60,705 bases of DNA from Chloroflexota bacterium (GTDB taxonomy: Bacteria > Chloroflexota > Chloroflexia > Chloroheliales > Chloroheliaceae): contig JAQBPB010000131.1 in the NCBI GenBank assembly GCA_028287745.1, forward strand, positions 1-60,705, written 5' to 3'. Shown one piece after another: positions 14,964 through 23,708 of the stretch. Below the pieces are notes generated by a model. That model made no database searches and was not told the DNA's origin. It saw only the letters and a list, made by a program, of their open reading frames with translations. Every line of letters starts with the position of its first letter. Position 1 is the first letter of the stretch. Both the position numbers and the translations under genes were made by a program.

Positions 14964-16261
14964 CCGCCAATTTGCTTGCCGTAGCTTGGATTGGAGCCGC
15001 TACCTAAATCCAGGGCCGGACCGCCCTTCGCTGTATTTACCAGTTGTAGCGCCGGGCCTTTAGCGCAAGCATCCCCGCTATAGGCCAGCCAGGCCCCGCT
15101 GACGGCATAACTTAGGGTAAGGGGATATCCGGGGCCATCCGCCAGCTTTCGCAGGTCCTTGCCCTCCCTGGTGACACTGTACAGGGTGTAGGAACCGCAA
15201 CCGTCGCCAATTGCATGGGTAAAAGCCAGGTTCTGCCCGTTCGGGGACCATGTCAGGGCCGAAATGCTTTGAAATTCTCCGGCAGGTAAATCGGTCAGGC
15301 CTTTGGGCTGGCCTCCGGCGAGCGGGACGACGTATACATCGGCTTTGGTGCGCCTGGTCGCCGCATCAGCGGTCGCGACCACGTAGGCCAATTGGGTGCC
15401 GTCCGGTGAAACCGCCACCTGGTTAACTCCGCTTTGCTTTATGGGCAGGTCTTTAATCTTCCCGGTCGCGACATCCAGAATAGCCAGAGCTGCCAGGCCG
15501 CTCTGCTGATTTTTGTTGTCGTGCTGGCTGATGATAATTTCCTTACTGGAAATCCAACCCAGCGGCAGGCGCTCGACGTATGCGCTATCCGGGGCCTTTG
15601 CCAGGCGGGTGCGATTCGAACCGTCCGGCCGCATGGTGAAAATGTCATAGCCGTCCTGGTACCCGGGCAGCAGGCTGGCATCAGCGGGTGAGGCAAAGGC
15701 AATTGAAAGGCTGCCGGGCGCCCAGACGGGCCTGCGGTTGTAGCCGGAAGGAAAAGCTATTCTGGTGTTCGCCCCGTCATTGGTTAGTTTTCGTTGCATT
15801 CCCTCCGGCAGGACCATTGCCCAGATATCGCCTTCGTTTTCGTAAGCAATAATACCGGTACTCTGTTTGTCCAATTGGGCCAGGCTGGCTTTGGACGGAC
15901 CCACCGCTGAAGCCGGTTGGGTAGTGGCCGGCGATTGACGGACCGGCGTGGCAGCAGTAGCAGCCTGGGTGGTCCGGGCGGCAGTAGTGGCCGGGGCGGT
16001 TGTGATTGCGGCCGTAGTGACTGCGGCCGTTGTGGCCGCCGCAGTTGTAACCGGGCGGGTCGTGGCGGCGGTAGAGCTGGGATTAATAGTTGTGACAGGC
16101 AGCGTGGCGGTTGCCGAGACGGCCGTGGCCGGAAGGGCAGCTGTAGTAGGGGCCGGGCTTTGGGTGGCTTCGCCGCAAGCCGCCAGGCCCAGGTTCATTA
16201 CTAATAATAGGCTGGCGAAAAAAAGCCGGTACTGCCTGGTTTTAGCTGGTTTATTGAACAC
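14960..16261 (-). CDS. Lipoprotein with TolB-like beta-propeller (PD40 repeats)
   Basis: A 433-residue exported protein. The signal peptide ends in a lipobox (LGLAAC), so Cys29 is probably lipidated. Residues about 33-115 are an extreme Thr/Ala-rich linker. The rest is a WD40/TolB-like propeller, shown by repeated blocks such as FPSGYNRRPVWAPGSLSIAF, DGYDIFTMRPDGSNRTRL, QVAVSPDGTQLAYV and ALTWSPNGQNLAFT. It would stand off the membrane and bind a partner or ligand; no enzyme is implied. The start is GTG with GAGG 5-6 nt upstream. It is the first of three exported proteins of this linker type in the area. Confidence 0.87.
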   Translation of the reverse strand: MFNKPAKTRQYRLFFASLLLVMNLGLAACGEATQSPAPTTAALPATAVSATATLPVTTINPSSTAATTRPVTTAAATTAAVTTAAITTAPATTAARTTQAATAATPVRQSPATTQPASAVGPSKASLAQLDKQSTGIIAYENEGDIWAMVLPEGMQRKLTNDGANTRIAFPSGYNRRPVWAPGSLSIAFASPADASLLPGYQDGYDIFTMRPDGSNRTRLAKAPDSAYVERLPLGWISSKEIIISQHDNKNQQSGLAALAILDVATGKIKDLPIKQSGVNQVAVSPDGTQLAYVVATADAATRRTKADVYVVPLAGGQPKGLTDLPAGEFQSISALTWSPNGQNLAFTHAIGDGCGSYTLYSVTREGKDLRKLADGPGYPLTLSYAVSGAWLAYSGDACAKGPALQLVNTAKGGPALDLGSGSNPSYGKQIGG

Positions 16262-16415
16262 TTTAACCTCTTTAATTTAACAAAGATGGTACAAATAGCC
16301 ACTTTACCCGCCGCACCTGGCTTGTTATAATTTTCTTTAATCTAAACCAAATGGGTCAGGGTATCTTAGCTCCTGGCGTACCTTATAATCATAAACCTGG
16401 TAGGATATTTTATCA

Positions 16416-17015
16416 ATGGCTGCAAGTATACGACCAAACTATTACGAAATTCTTCAACTCCAACCCTTTGCCAATCCTGCCCTGGTAATCGCCGCATACC
16501 GCATTTTATCGAAAGTCTATCACCCCGATACCGCCAGGGAACTGGCCGACCCGGAAAAGTTCCGGCTTTTGCAGGAAGCTTATGATGTCCTGAACGATCC
16601 CAAAAAGCGCCTGGAATACGACAGCGAATTGCGTATGAGCGCCGCGCTTGACCCGCAGGAAGCCGGTTCCAGCTCGCAAAGCTTCAGCACCAGTTACCAG
16701 TACCGGCCTGATCAGCCCACCCGCGACCCCTTATGGGAGTCCACCTTCACCAGCCAGCCGGCCTATACGCCGACCGAAGAAGAATTGAAGTTTTACCAGA
16801 GTCTTTACCAGACCCCCTCAAAAGGCACCCGCCGCAAGACCCTGGCCCTGATTGTACTCTATATTTTCTTGATGATTGGCGCGATGGGCCTGGGCTTGCT
16901 GGGTCTGTTCACCATTTTCAATGGCGAGAGCGACAGTTTCGGCTACGGCGTGCTCTACCTGGTCGGCGGTGTCTTTTTACTGATCCTGGCCCAGGTAGAA
17001 GCTTATTTTTCCTAG
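16416..17015 (+). CDS. Membrane-anchored J-domain (DnaJ-like) protein
   Basis: A 199-residue protein. Residues 8-68 are a J domain: NYYEILQLQPFA, then KVYHPD with the required HPD tripeptide, then FRLLQEAYDVLNDPKKRLEYD. A polar linker (about 70-140) leads to two transmembrane helices (about 145-170 and 175-196). It lacks the Gly/Phe and zinc-finger regions of DnaJ. It would stimulate a DnaK at the membrane. It is convergent, with a 2-bp gap, to the phosphoesterase gene. Confidence 0.9.
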   Translation: MAASIRPNYYEILQLQPFANPALVIAAYRILSKVYHPDTARELADPEKFRLLQEAYDVLNDPKKRLEYDSELRMSAALDPQEAGSSSQSFSTSYQYRPDQPTRDPLWESTFTSQPAYTPTEEELKFYQSLYQTPSKGTRRKTLALIVLYIFLMIGAMGLGLLGLFTIFNGESDSFGYGVLYLVGGVFLLILAQVEAYFS

Positions 17016-17017
17016 AC

Positions 17018-18163
17018 CTAGATTAAGGTAAAAGAGTCTCTTACTTTACCCAGGCTGTCAAAGATTTTGACGGCCACGCCATTTTGCGCCACATTAAAGA
17101 CCCCGTAGTGGTAAAACTCCCCACCATAACCGCCATAGATGGCCGAACCGCTGGTCCCGATGACAAGCTGGGTCAGTCCGCCCTGCTGGCTGCGGTTGTA
17201 GAGATGCTCGTGGCCGCAAATATAGGCGGTAACTTTGTATGTTTGCATTATCTTCCAGAGCCTGTCGCGGTCCTTGGGATAGGCATCCAGCGAACTGCCC
17301 GTATGCGGGCCGACCGGGTAGGCCGGGTCATGGCTGAAAACAAAAGTATACGGCTGCTTGTTGGCTTTCAAGTCGGCTTCCAGCCAGTCTAGCTGGTCCC
17401 CGACATAGTGGAACCGGGTAGGGTACTCGGATGTCAGGCTGACAAAATGGACCGACCCGGCATCGTAAGAATAAGTTATTCCTTTGTACTTGCCTGGCCC
17501 GTTGTCGGGCAGTGCCGGGAAAGCTTCGTTAAAGTAGGGCAAGACTCCGGCTATGCCGTTGGTCTCGTGATTGCCGACAGTGGGCAGGATTGTACCGGGT
17601 GCCAGCGCGGCAATTGCCTTGTTGACGTTGTTCCATTGTTCCCGCACTACCGGCGCGGTCGTTCCGGCATTGATAATGTCGCCGACAAGGATAACCGCCT
17701 GCGGCTTGTCAGCTTTCAGGCGTTCCAGGATCTGATAGGCAACCTGGGGCGGTTTAGGCCCGGCAGTCCGTATATCTCCGACCACACCAAAATTAAGCGG
17801 TTTGAAAGCAGGTGTCGGTGTGGGCGCCGGGGTAGCCGTAGGCGGTACCGGCGTGATGGTCGGCGTGGGTGTCGGCACCGGCGTAGCGGTTGGCGGTACG
17901 GCGGTGTTGGTTGGCAGCGGGGCCTGGGTTGGCGTGGCGGCCGCGGTTGGGCTAACAGTCGGCGGCGGTGGCGTAGAGGTAGCGGTTTCGCCACAGGCGG
18001 CCAGCCAGTTTAAGGTCGCTACACCACCCAGGGCCAGGGTAGCCGCTTTCTTAAGAAAACGGCGGCGTTTTATGGGAGTAATTCCCGTTTCAACCGGTTT
18101 GAGCGGGTCTTGTTCTGCTTCAGGAAACTCCGGGTTCACTGGATCGGGTTGTTCTTTGTTCAT
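17018..18163 (-). CDS. Exported calcineurin-like metallophosphoesterase
   Basis: A 381-residue protein. After a cytoplasmic stretch it has a Tat-like signal (KRRRFLKKAATLALGG) ending in a lipobox (LAAC), then a Pro/Thr-rich linker with PTPTPT runs (about 60-115). The catalytic domain shows the metallophosphoesterase motifs in order: GVVGDI, VILVGDIINAG, TVGNHE, FVFSHDPAYP and ICGHEH, enough for a two-metal site. It probably cleaves phosphomonoesters or diesters outside the membrane; the substrate is unknown. GAGG lies 4 nt before the ATG. It is tandem with the phosphodiester glycosidase lipoprotein upstream. Confidence 0.92.
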   Translation of the reverse strand: MNKEQPDPVNPEFPEAEQDPLKPVETGITPIKRRRFLKKAATLALGGVATLNWLAACGETATSTPPPPTVSPTAAATPTQAPLPTNTAVPPTATPVPTPTPTITPVPPTATPAPTPTPAFKPLNFGVVGDIRTAGPKPPQVAYQILERLKADKPQAVILVGDIINAGTTAPVVREQWNNVNKAIAALAPGTILPTVGNHETNGIAGVLPYFNEAFPALPDNGPGKYKGITYSYDAGSVHFVSLTSEYPTRFHYVGDQLDWLEADLKANKQPYTFVFSHDPAYPVGPHTGSSLDAYPKDRDRLWKIMQTYKVTAYICGHEHLYNRSQQGGLTQLVIGTSGSAIYGGYGGEFYHYGVFNVAQNGVAVKIFDSLGKVRDSFTLI

Positions 18164-18200
18164 TTAGCCTCATAAAGAATTCTGGTTAAGGTTAGCGGGT

Positions 18201-19892
18201 TTAAGGTTTTTTCGTAGGTGTTATCTGCCGTATAATCCCTGGTGTCGTGGCTGACGGGCTGGCTGTGCCGGTTAGTTTCGCGACTAATGATGGCCTAACA
18301 GTGCCGGTTAGTTTCGCGACTGATGATGGGCTAACGGTGCCGTTCGAAATCGTGGCACCGGGTGTCGTAGTGGTTGTCCCGGCAGTTCCGGTGCTGCCGG
18401 TTACCACCTGGTCGCTGTATGGCGACGGTGTAGTTATGGAATCATCCCAGTTAAAAAGCACCGCGTTGGGCACCATGCGTTCCACGCTGAAAGACCCGTT
18501 ACCATCGGAAGGGCGGCTGGCTAATTTCCCGTCTACCCACATCGTGGCCGAACCGCCCCCGTCAAGTTCCATGGCGTTGGTCGCGCCAAATTCCAGGAAG
18601 AGCGCGGCTAACTCTTTTTGGGTCATGCCGATACTGTAGCCCGGTTGATAGCCGTCGGTTACAGCCGATATCAACAAAGTTTTATCCTGGTTAAAGCCAA
18701 TGCCATTGCGCGGCATTCGGACGGTCAGGTAATGGCTTTCTTTCCAATCAGTTGTAAATTCTTCGCAAACAACTTCTTTCTGGATACTGGCGCTGCAGTC
18801 TTCCAGGAAGCACATACAGTCCTGGATAAATTTGCCGTCTTTGAGGAATACCGGGCCGCCGCTCACAATCTGGTCAAAGTTGCGGTAATCCGGGTCGGTG
18901 ACCAGGTTTATGCCCAGGGTATCGCCAACCTTGACGTTGTTCAATAGCCATTTCCCGGAGGTACCTTTACCTACCAGGACCTGGTTGCCGGGGGCGATCT
19001 TTATAGCGCCCTCCTGTTTTATAGCGGTTACTGCGTTGTTGGCATTAAATATAACTTTGACATCATTATTATTGGCCGGTAAATCGCGGGCCAGGTCGTT
19101 ATAAATACAAAGCCAGTTATCTTTGCAGGTAGAGTTCAGCACTTCCAGCGAATGGTACTCGCCATTAGTTGCCATTACTGACGAGGGCCAGGTAAAGCCC
19201 TGGGTAAAGTAACCGATAAATGGCCCATCTTTGCCGTAGGCAAAGGTCGCCCGCCTTTTGGGTGCCAGGGCTAATTTCCCATCGGTCATCGTCATACCCT
19301 GCGGCAAACCGGTGCCGCTGAATAAGTCGCCGTTTACCGCTGCCAGGGCTTTATTTTCTTTTGCCAGGGTCGAAGTCTTTGAAACCCCGTTGAGATAATT
19401 GTCCTGGAGGGCCACCCGCAAGCTGAATTGCGGTGCGGTCAGGTCGAACAGCAGGAAATTTACCCGGATTGGGCCTGGGTCCAGCCGCTGCACCTGGATA
19501 ACACCCGGCCTTAATTGCTTTACCATGTCGGTTTTCCTGAAGGTAAACCGCTGGATAAAAGGAACTTTAGGGGCGTCCAGTTTAATCAAAGGAGTGGCGG
19601 TGGGTGGCGGTACCGGGGTGGGCGTTGGAATTGGCGTTGGTGTAGCAGTCGGCTGGGGAGTCGGCGTTGGTTCGGGTGTAGCAGTTGGTACGGGTGAATT
19701 AGTCGGAATAAGGTTGACTGCTGTAGCAGTCAAATCCGGCGTAGTGATCTGGTTAGGCGTCTGCACAATCGGGTTGGAACTCTCGGCCGGAGAGACAGGC
19801 GTAGTATCGCCCACACATCCGCTCAAAAGGGAAACCAGTAGAGTTAATAGGACCAAAGTGGCGAGCCGGGAAAACTTTATTTTTTTAGGCAT
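18201..19892 (-). CDS. Lipoprotein with phosphodiester glycosidase (NAGPA-like) domain
   Basis: A 563-residue exported protein. The signal peptide ends in LLSGC (lipobox). A Pro/Thr-rich linker with PTPTP repeats runs to about residue 100. The catalytic domain (about 150-475) has the NAGPA signatures AAVNGDLFSGTGLPQGMTM and the final FGATNAMELDGGGSATMW, typical of enzymes that remove alpha-GlcNAc from phosphodiesters. A Thr/Ser-rich tail has two 12-residue repeats (VAKLTGTVRPSL type) encoded by a 36-bp DNA repeat. The envelope location fits a role in glycan or capsule trimming; substrate is not known. Confidence 0.9.
   Translation of the reverse strand: MPKKIKFSRLATLVLLTLLVSLLSGCVGDTTPVSPAESSNPIVQTPNQITTPDLTATAVNLIPTNSPVPTATPEPTPTPQPTATPTPIPTPTPVPPPTATPLIKLDAPKVPFIQRFTFRKTDMVKQLRPGVIQVQRLDPGPIRVNFLLFDLTAPQFSLRVALQDNYLNGVSKTSTLAKENKALAAVNGDLFSGTGLPQGMTMTDGKLALAPKRRATFAYGKDGPFIGYFTQGFTWPSSVMATNGEYHSLEVLNSTCKDNWLCIYNDLARDLPANNNDVKVIFNANNAVTAIKQEGAIKIAPGNQVLVGKGTSGKWLLNNVKVGDTLGINLVTDPDYRNFDQIVSGGPVFLKDGKFIQDCMCFLEDCSASIQKEVVCEEFTTDWKESHYLTVRMPRNGIGFNQDKTLLISAVTDGYQPGYSIGMTQKELAALFLEFGATNAMELDGGGSATMWVDGKLASRPSDGNGSFSVERMVPNAVLFNWDDSITTPSPYSDQVVTGSTGTAGTTTTTPGATISNGTVSPSSVAKLTGTVRPSLVAKLTGTASPSATTPGIIRQITPTKKP
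18265..18346. repeat. 36-bp tandem repeat in the 3' end of the NAGPA-like gene
   Basis: Two near-perfect 36-bp copies (18265-18300 and 18301-18336) and the first 6 bp (GTGCCG) of a third. The unit keeps the reading frame and encodes 12 residues, so copy number may vary without breaking the protein. Confidence 0.85.
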
Positions 19893-20049
19893 TACTAAAT
19901 TGTTGCAGAGTTTAAAGGGTGTTTAGATATTTAGTACTAGATCTTCGCTGCTAGTAGAACTTTATTTTAGCCTATTGCAGTCTTTTATACAAGTAAAACA
20001 TCTGGCCGGACCAACATTAGCAAAACATTAAAATTGAGCCGAAAAATGT

Positions 20050-20078
20050 TTGACAACGGGCTACTGCTATGTTAATAT
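20050..20078 (+). promoter_or_regulatory. Sigma-70-type promoter
   Basis: A perfect -35 TTGACA (20050-20055), 17-bp spacer and TAATAT (20073-20078). No coding start follows before the terminator at 20177, so it should drive a short untranslated RNA or an attenuated leader. Confidence 0.7.
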
Positions 20079-20084
20079 CCTTTC

Positions 20085-20205
20085 TGGATGAGAGCTATGA
20101 GTACAAGAAATCTTGTGTCCCTTACTCCAATCAAGTTTAACAAAACAATCAGCGCTAACTCTAAATGTCCATTCGGACCGGCAGAAGCAGGGGCTGGTTT
20201 TTTTT
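20085..20205 (+). ncRNA. Candidate small RNA or attenuated leader
   Basis: About 120 nt between the promoter and an intrinsic terminator (stem ACCGGC / GCTGGT at 20177-20198, then eight T). Near its 5' end ACAAGA and TCTTGT can pair as a hairpin. It contains no credible ORF. It may be a free small RNA or an attenuator for the cold-shock gene 200 bp downstream. I do not recognise its family. Confidence 0.45.
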
Positions 20206-20412
20206 AGCTTGCTTGAAAAAGGGAAGTAGCGGGGGATTAGTATCCGAGCGCTCTACCCGCTGGAATAAAAACAAAGTGTCCGGCGCTACAATAGTCAAGT
20301 AACAGGCAATTTTGCACCAAGCGTAGCTGGGAAGTCCGGCCGGCCCAGCCGGTTAAGCGACTCGACAGCACGTAGCACGCAGTAAGATGCTAAGAAAGTG
20401 AGGACGTATTCG
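20206..20412 (+). promoter_or_regulatory. Structured 5' leader of the cold-shock gene
   Basis: The stretch can fold: AGCGGG pairs with CCCGCT around a GGAT/ATCC hairpin and a GAGCGCTC palindrome (20226-20262), and GCTGGG pairs with CCCAGC nearer the gene (about 20326-20349). TACAAT at 20287 may be a second promoter. Long folded leaders are typical of cspA-type mRNAs, where they act in temperature control; here that is inferred. Confidence 0.4.
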
Positions 20413-20634
20413 GTGAGAACAACTGGCAAGGTGAAGTGGTTTAACGACGCTAAAGGTTATGGTTTTATTGAGCGGCCCGGCGGTGAAGATGTATTCGTTC
20501 ACTTTTCGGCCATCCAGATGGACGGTTTCCGGACTCTGACGGAAGGTCAGGAAGTGGATTTCGATATTGAAAGCACTGACAAGGGCCCGCAAGCAGTAAA
20601 CGTAACTCACGTTGGCGCGGCGCAGCTCGCCTAA
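20413..20634 (+). CDS. Cold-shock protein, CspA family
   Basis: A 73-residue single cold-shock domain. It has GKVKWFNDAKGYGFIE with RNP1 (KGYGFI) and DVFVHFSAI with RNP2, and ends after the last strand (GPQAVNVTHV). It binds single-stranded RNA and DNA and melts RNA structure. GTG at 20413 is chosen because AGGA sits 8 nt upstream and it gives the normal family length; a GTG at 20398 would add five residues. It stands alone with its own leader and terminator. Confidence 0.96.
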   Translation: MRTTGKVKWFNDAKGYGFIERPGGEDVFVHFSAIQMDGFRTLTEGQEVDFDIESTDKGPQAVNVTHVGAAQLA

Positions 20635-20735
20635 TCAGCTATACCGAAGCGAATTTATTCCAGCAGGACAAGCACCGATCAATTCCGCTATTGATTTTAA
20701 ACTGGACAGATAAATTCGAAATCTTTTCGGAATAC

Positions 20736-20767
20736 AAAAAAACCTTCCTCACCGGGAAGGTTTTTTT
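20736..20767. terminator. Terminator after the cold-shock gene
   Basis: Stem AAAAAAACCTTCC / GGAAGGTTTTTTT around a 6-nt loop, with T runs in both directions. It serves the cold-shock gene and the convergent HAD gene. Confidence 0.9.
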
Positions 20768-20792
20768 GTTGCCAATTTTATGGCTATCGGCC

Positions 20793-21536
20793 CTAAGAAG
20801 TAACTTTGCTGCGCGATAAGTGCCGGGCGATTTCGGAAATATTGGTGAAATGGGCTACATTGGCCGGGTAAGGCAAACCCTGGTTGCGCGGCCAGTCCCG
20901 CAAGAACAGTTGCTTGATGCCTTTTTTAGCCAGGTAATAGGTAATCGCGCCATCGTCATCGACATGTTCGTCAATGTTCAACCGGCGGAGCATGTACAGC
21001 TTAAACTGCCGGGTTGGTAGGGCGGTATTGTTGGCATAAATGGCCGAGAAATATTCTTCCATTTTGTACTTCTTGAGCCAGGCGTCAATAATACTCTTTG
21101 CCATGTAGCTGCGGCCGGTAATAATAATCGGCGTGCGGTACTGGCTGACTGCGATTATACCCTCGCGGGCGGCTTCCATGGGGTCCCGGCCGAAATACTT
21201 CAGGTCTTCTACCAGGCCGCGGGCTTGCAGGTATATTCGCCGCTGTAACGTGGTCGCCGGACCGTCCACCATTCGGATATTTTCCGGCAGGTCTTCCTCG
21301 TGCAACATGCGGCCCAATACCCGGTTCTGGCCGAAGGGCGGCCGGCAAATTACCCCGTCAAAGTCAAACGAAATTAAAGGCTTGTCGTTATTACTGGCAA
21401 GCGGTAAATCCTGGGGCTCGCGCAGTTTGCCGGTTTGAATCTGCTTCTCAATCTGCTCTTCCACCTTAGGTGTCTGCGCGGCCAGTTGTTCCTGGACAGT
21501 TTTGGTTTCTTTTCCGGTCGGCGTTGTATCGCTCAT
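20793..21536 (-). CDS. HAD-superfamily hydrolase-like protein
   Basis: A 247-residue protein. After a polar N-terminal extension (about 50 residues) it has HAD motif I ISFDFDGVI (D58 and D60), motif II-like PIIITGRS, a candidate Lys in RQFKLYMLR and an acidic motif IV HVDDDG. Motif I and IV keep the catalytic and Mg-binding acids, so phosphatase activity is possible. Between motif I and II lies an insert of about 70 residues. The substrate cannot be read. GGAG lies just before the ATG. It follows the thioredoxin-domain gene on the same strand by about 48 bp and may be its operon partner. Confidence 0.85.
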   Translation of the reverse strand: MSDTTPTGKETKTVQEQLAAQTPKVEEQIEKQIQTGKLREPQDLPLASNNDKPLISFDFDGVICRPPFGQNRVLGRMLHEEDLPENIRMVDGPATTLQRRIYLQARGLVEDLKYFGRDPMEAAREGIIAVSQYRTPIIITGRSYMAKSIIDAWLKKYKMEEYFSAIYANNTALPTRQFKLYMLRRLNIDEHVDDDGAITYYLAKKGIKQLFLRDWPRNQGLPYPANVAHFTNISEIARHLSRSKVTS

Positions 21537-21584
21537 AATTCTCCATAATCTATTTAAGCTTAGCCCATTAAAATAAACGTAATA

Positions 21585-23708
21585 TTACAACTTTAACTTT
21601 AGTTCCTCGGCCAATTCAGCCGGAGTGACCGCAGGCTGCTGACAGGTATAGTTCTGGCAGACATAGGCCGTAGGTTGCCCGCCCCGGCGCGACCGCTCTT
21701 CCAGCAGGGGCCACCCGGCCGGGTTTACGCCATCGGCCAGGACCATCACCAGCCGGTTGGGCAGGTAGTGGCCGTAAACCACCTTGAGAAACTCCCGGGT
21801 GCCCGGTTCCGCTTCGTTGCCAACCAGGGCGATTTCAAAAGGCGCTCCCAGGTAAAAGTCCAGCGCACCCAGCAGCCGCCCGAAGGAACTGGGGTTATTG
21901 GCCGCTATCTCTCCCAACCGGCCCAGGATGCCCTCGGCCTTAGGTAGATAGAGATTGTCCGGGTCGCCGGTCAGCAAGGCCAGCCGCAGCAGCACATCCG
22001 CCGCGACCGCGTTACCACTGGGTACGGCGTTATCGTAAAAAGAACGCGGCCGGGTGACCAGTTGTTCATGGTCGTTAGCGGTATCAAAGAAAGTTTTGTC
22101 GGCTTCATCCCAGAACTTTTCGATCATCGTCGCGGCTACTTGCCGGGCTTCGTCCAGCCAGGCCAGGTCAAAGGTTGCCTCATAAAGCCCCAATAGCCCG
22201 TCAATAAAATAGCTGTAATCTTCCAGAAAGCCGTTGAGATGGGCCTTGCCGTCCTTGTAGGTCCGCCAGAGCTTGCCTTCAGGCGTGCGCATGGTTCCCA
22301 GGATAAAGCGAGCGTTCGCCAGGGCGATTTCCCGGTAATCTTCTCTATCCAGGATACGGGCCGCCAGGGCGAAGCTTTTTAACATCAGGCCATTCCAGGA
22401 AGTCAGCACTTTATCGTCCCGGCTGGGGTGGACCCGCTGTTCGCGTAAGGCGAAAAGTTTGGCCCGCGACTGCGCCAGGCTGTCCGAAAGGTCTTCTTCG
22501 CTGACACCGGCATCTCGGGCAACGTCCGCGAGTGAGGCGGTGACGTGCAAAATGTTCTTGCCTTCCCAGTTACCGGCCCGGCTGACATCATAATAGCGGC
22601 TAAAGAGCGCGGCGTCATACGGTTCCAGCGCCTGGTTTATTTCAGCCTGGCTCCAGACAAAGAATTTGCCTTCTTCGCCTTCGCTGTCGGCATCCTGGGT
22701 TGAGTAAAAGCCCCCGGCCGGGTCGGTCATTTCGCGGGCGACATAATCAAGGGTTTCCGTAGCAATCCGGCGGTACAGCTCGTTGCCGGTGGCCTGGTAA
22801 GCTTGCAGGTAAAGCAGGCTTAACTGCGAATTGTCGTAGAGCATTTTCTCGAAATGGGGCGCGAGCCAGCGGCCGTCGGTGGAGTAGCGGTGGAAGCCGC
22901 CGCCCAGTTGGTCATAAATACCGCCGTGGGCCATCTTGGTCAGGCTGAGTTCCAGCAGTTGGCGGGCCGTGTCGTCCCCGGTCCGGGCATACGTCCGCAA
23001 CACGAAGTCCAGGGTCATAGGCTGGGGAAACTTGGGCGCCCCGCGCAGGCCGCCTTCTTTCTGGTCAAACACGGTTGCCAGCCCGCCTCTGACCGGCTTA
23101 TCTTGCAGGTTCACCCCCTCGTAGTACCAGGCCATGTCCAGCATGGCCGGACTGAGCGCCTGCCCGCTGGTCTTGACTTTCAGGTTGGCCGATTCTTCCA
23201 GCATGGCTTTCATAGCGGTGGCATTGTGGTCCACATCTTCGCGGTTCTCGCGGTAGGCCGTTGCCACACCTTCCAGGATATCGGGGAAAGAGGCCATGCC
23301 ACGCTGGCGGGTCGGTGGGAAATAGGTCCCGCCATAGAAAGGCACGCCATCCGGGTTCAGAAAGACCGTCATCGGCCAGCCGCCATGCCCGGTCAGAGCC
23401 TGTACCGCATCCATATAAATGCTATCCAGGTCGGGCCGTTCTTCGCGGTCCACTTTTATACAGATATAATTCTGGTTCATCTGCGCGGCAATAGTTTCGT
23501 TTTCGAAACTTTCGCGCTCCATCACGTGGCACCAGTGGCAGGCGCTGTAGCCGATGCTGAGCAAGATAGGTTTATCTTCAGCTTTAGCCCTGGCCAGGGC
23601 TTCTTCACCCCATGGATACCAGTCGACCGGGTTATGGGCATGTTGCAGCAGGTAAGGGCTTGTTTGAGTAATCAGCCGGTTGGTATGTTTTGGTGTATGT
23701 GTATCCAA
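21585..23708 (-). CDS. Thioredoxin-domain protein of the YyaL/SSP411 (DUF255) family
   Basis: A 707-residue protein. It opens with the family block NRLITQTSPYLLQHAHNPVDWYPWG, in part. A thioredoxin-like domain follows with GYSACHWCHVMERESFEN and GGWPMTVFLNPDG (about 30-160). A long (alpha/alpha)6-barrel-like region then resembles N-acylglucosamine epimerases (GGGFHRYSTDGRWLAPHFEKMLYDN; SWNGLMLKS). Its role is unclear; both redox and sugar-related roles have been proposed. The TTG at 23708 is preferred, with GAGGGG 5 nt upstream; an ATG at 23768 adds 20 residues but has no ribosome binding site. Confidence 0.92.
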   Translation of the reverse strand: MDTHTPKHTNRLITQTSPYLLQHAHNPVDWYPWGEEALARAKAEDKPILLSIGYSACHWCHVMERESFENETIAAQMNQNYICIKVDREERPDLDSIYMDAVQALTGHGGWPMTVFLNPDGVPFYGGTYFPPTRQRGMASFPDILEGVATAYRENREDVDHNATAMKAMLEESANLKVKTSGQALSPAMLDMAWYYEGVNLQDKPVRGGLATVFDQKEGGLRGAPKFPQPMTLDFVLRTYARTGDDTARQLLELSLTKMAHGGIYDQLGGGFHRYSTDGRWLAPHFEKMLYDNSQLSLLYLQAYQATGNELYRRIATETLDYVAREMTDPAGGFYSTQDADSEGEEGKFFVWSQAEINQALEPYDAALFSRYYDVSRAGNWEGKNILHVTASLADVARDAGVSEEDLSDSLAQSRAKLFALREQRVHPSRDDKVLTSWNGLMLKSFALAARILDREDYREIALANARFILGTMRTPEGKLWRTYKDGKAHLNGFLEDYSYFIDGLLGLYEATFDLAWLDEARQVAATMIEKFWDEADKTFFDTANDHEQLVTRPRSFYDNAVPSGNAVAADVLLRLALLTGDPDNLYLPKAEGILGRLGEIAANNPSSFGRLLGALDFYLGAPFEIALVGNEAEPGTREFLKVVYGHYLPNRLVMVLADGVNPAGWPLLEERSRRGGQPTAYVCQNYTCQQPAVTPAELAEELKLKL

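Noticed and set aside
15917..16280. Gly/Arg-rich and Val/Ala-rich plus-strand frames
   Set aside because: They are the antisense of the Thr/Ala linker of the lipoprotein, a composition effect.
20221..20265. tRNA-like fold near the cold-shock leader
   Set aside because: No TTCRA arm, anticodon stem or acceptor end; only local hairpins.
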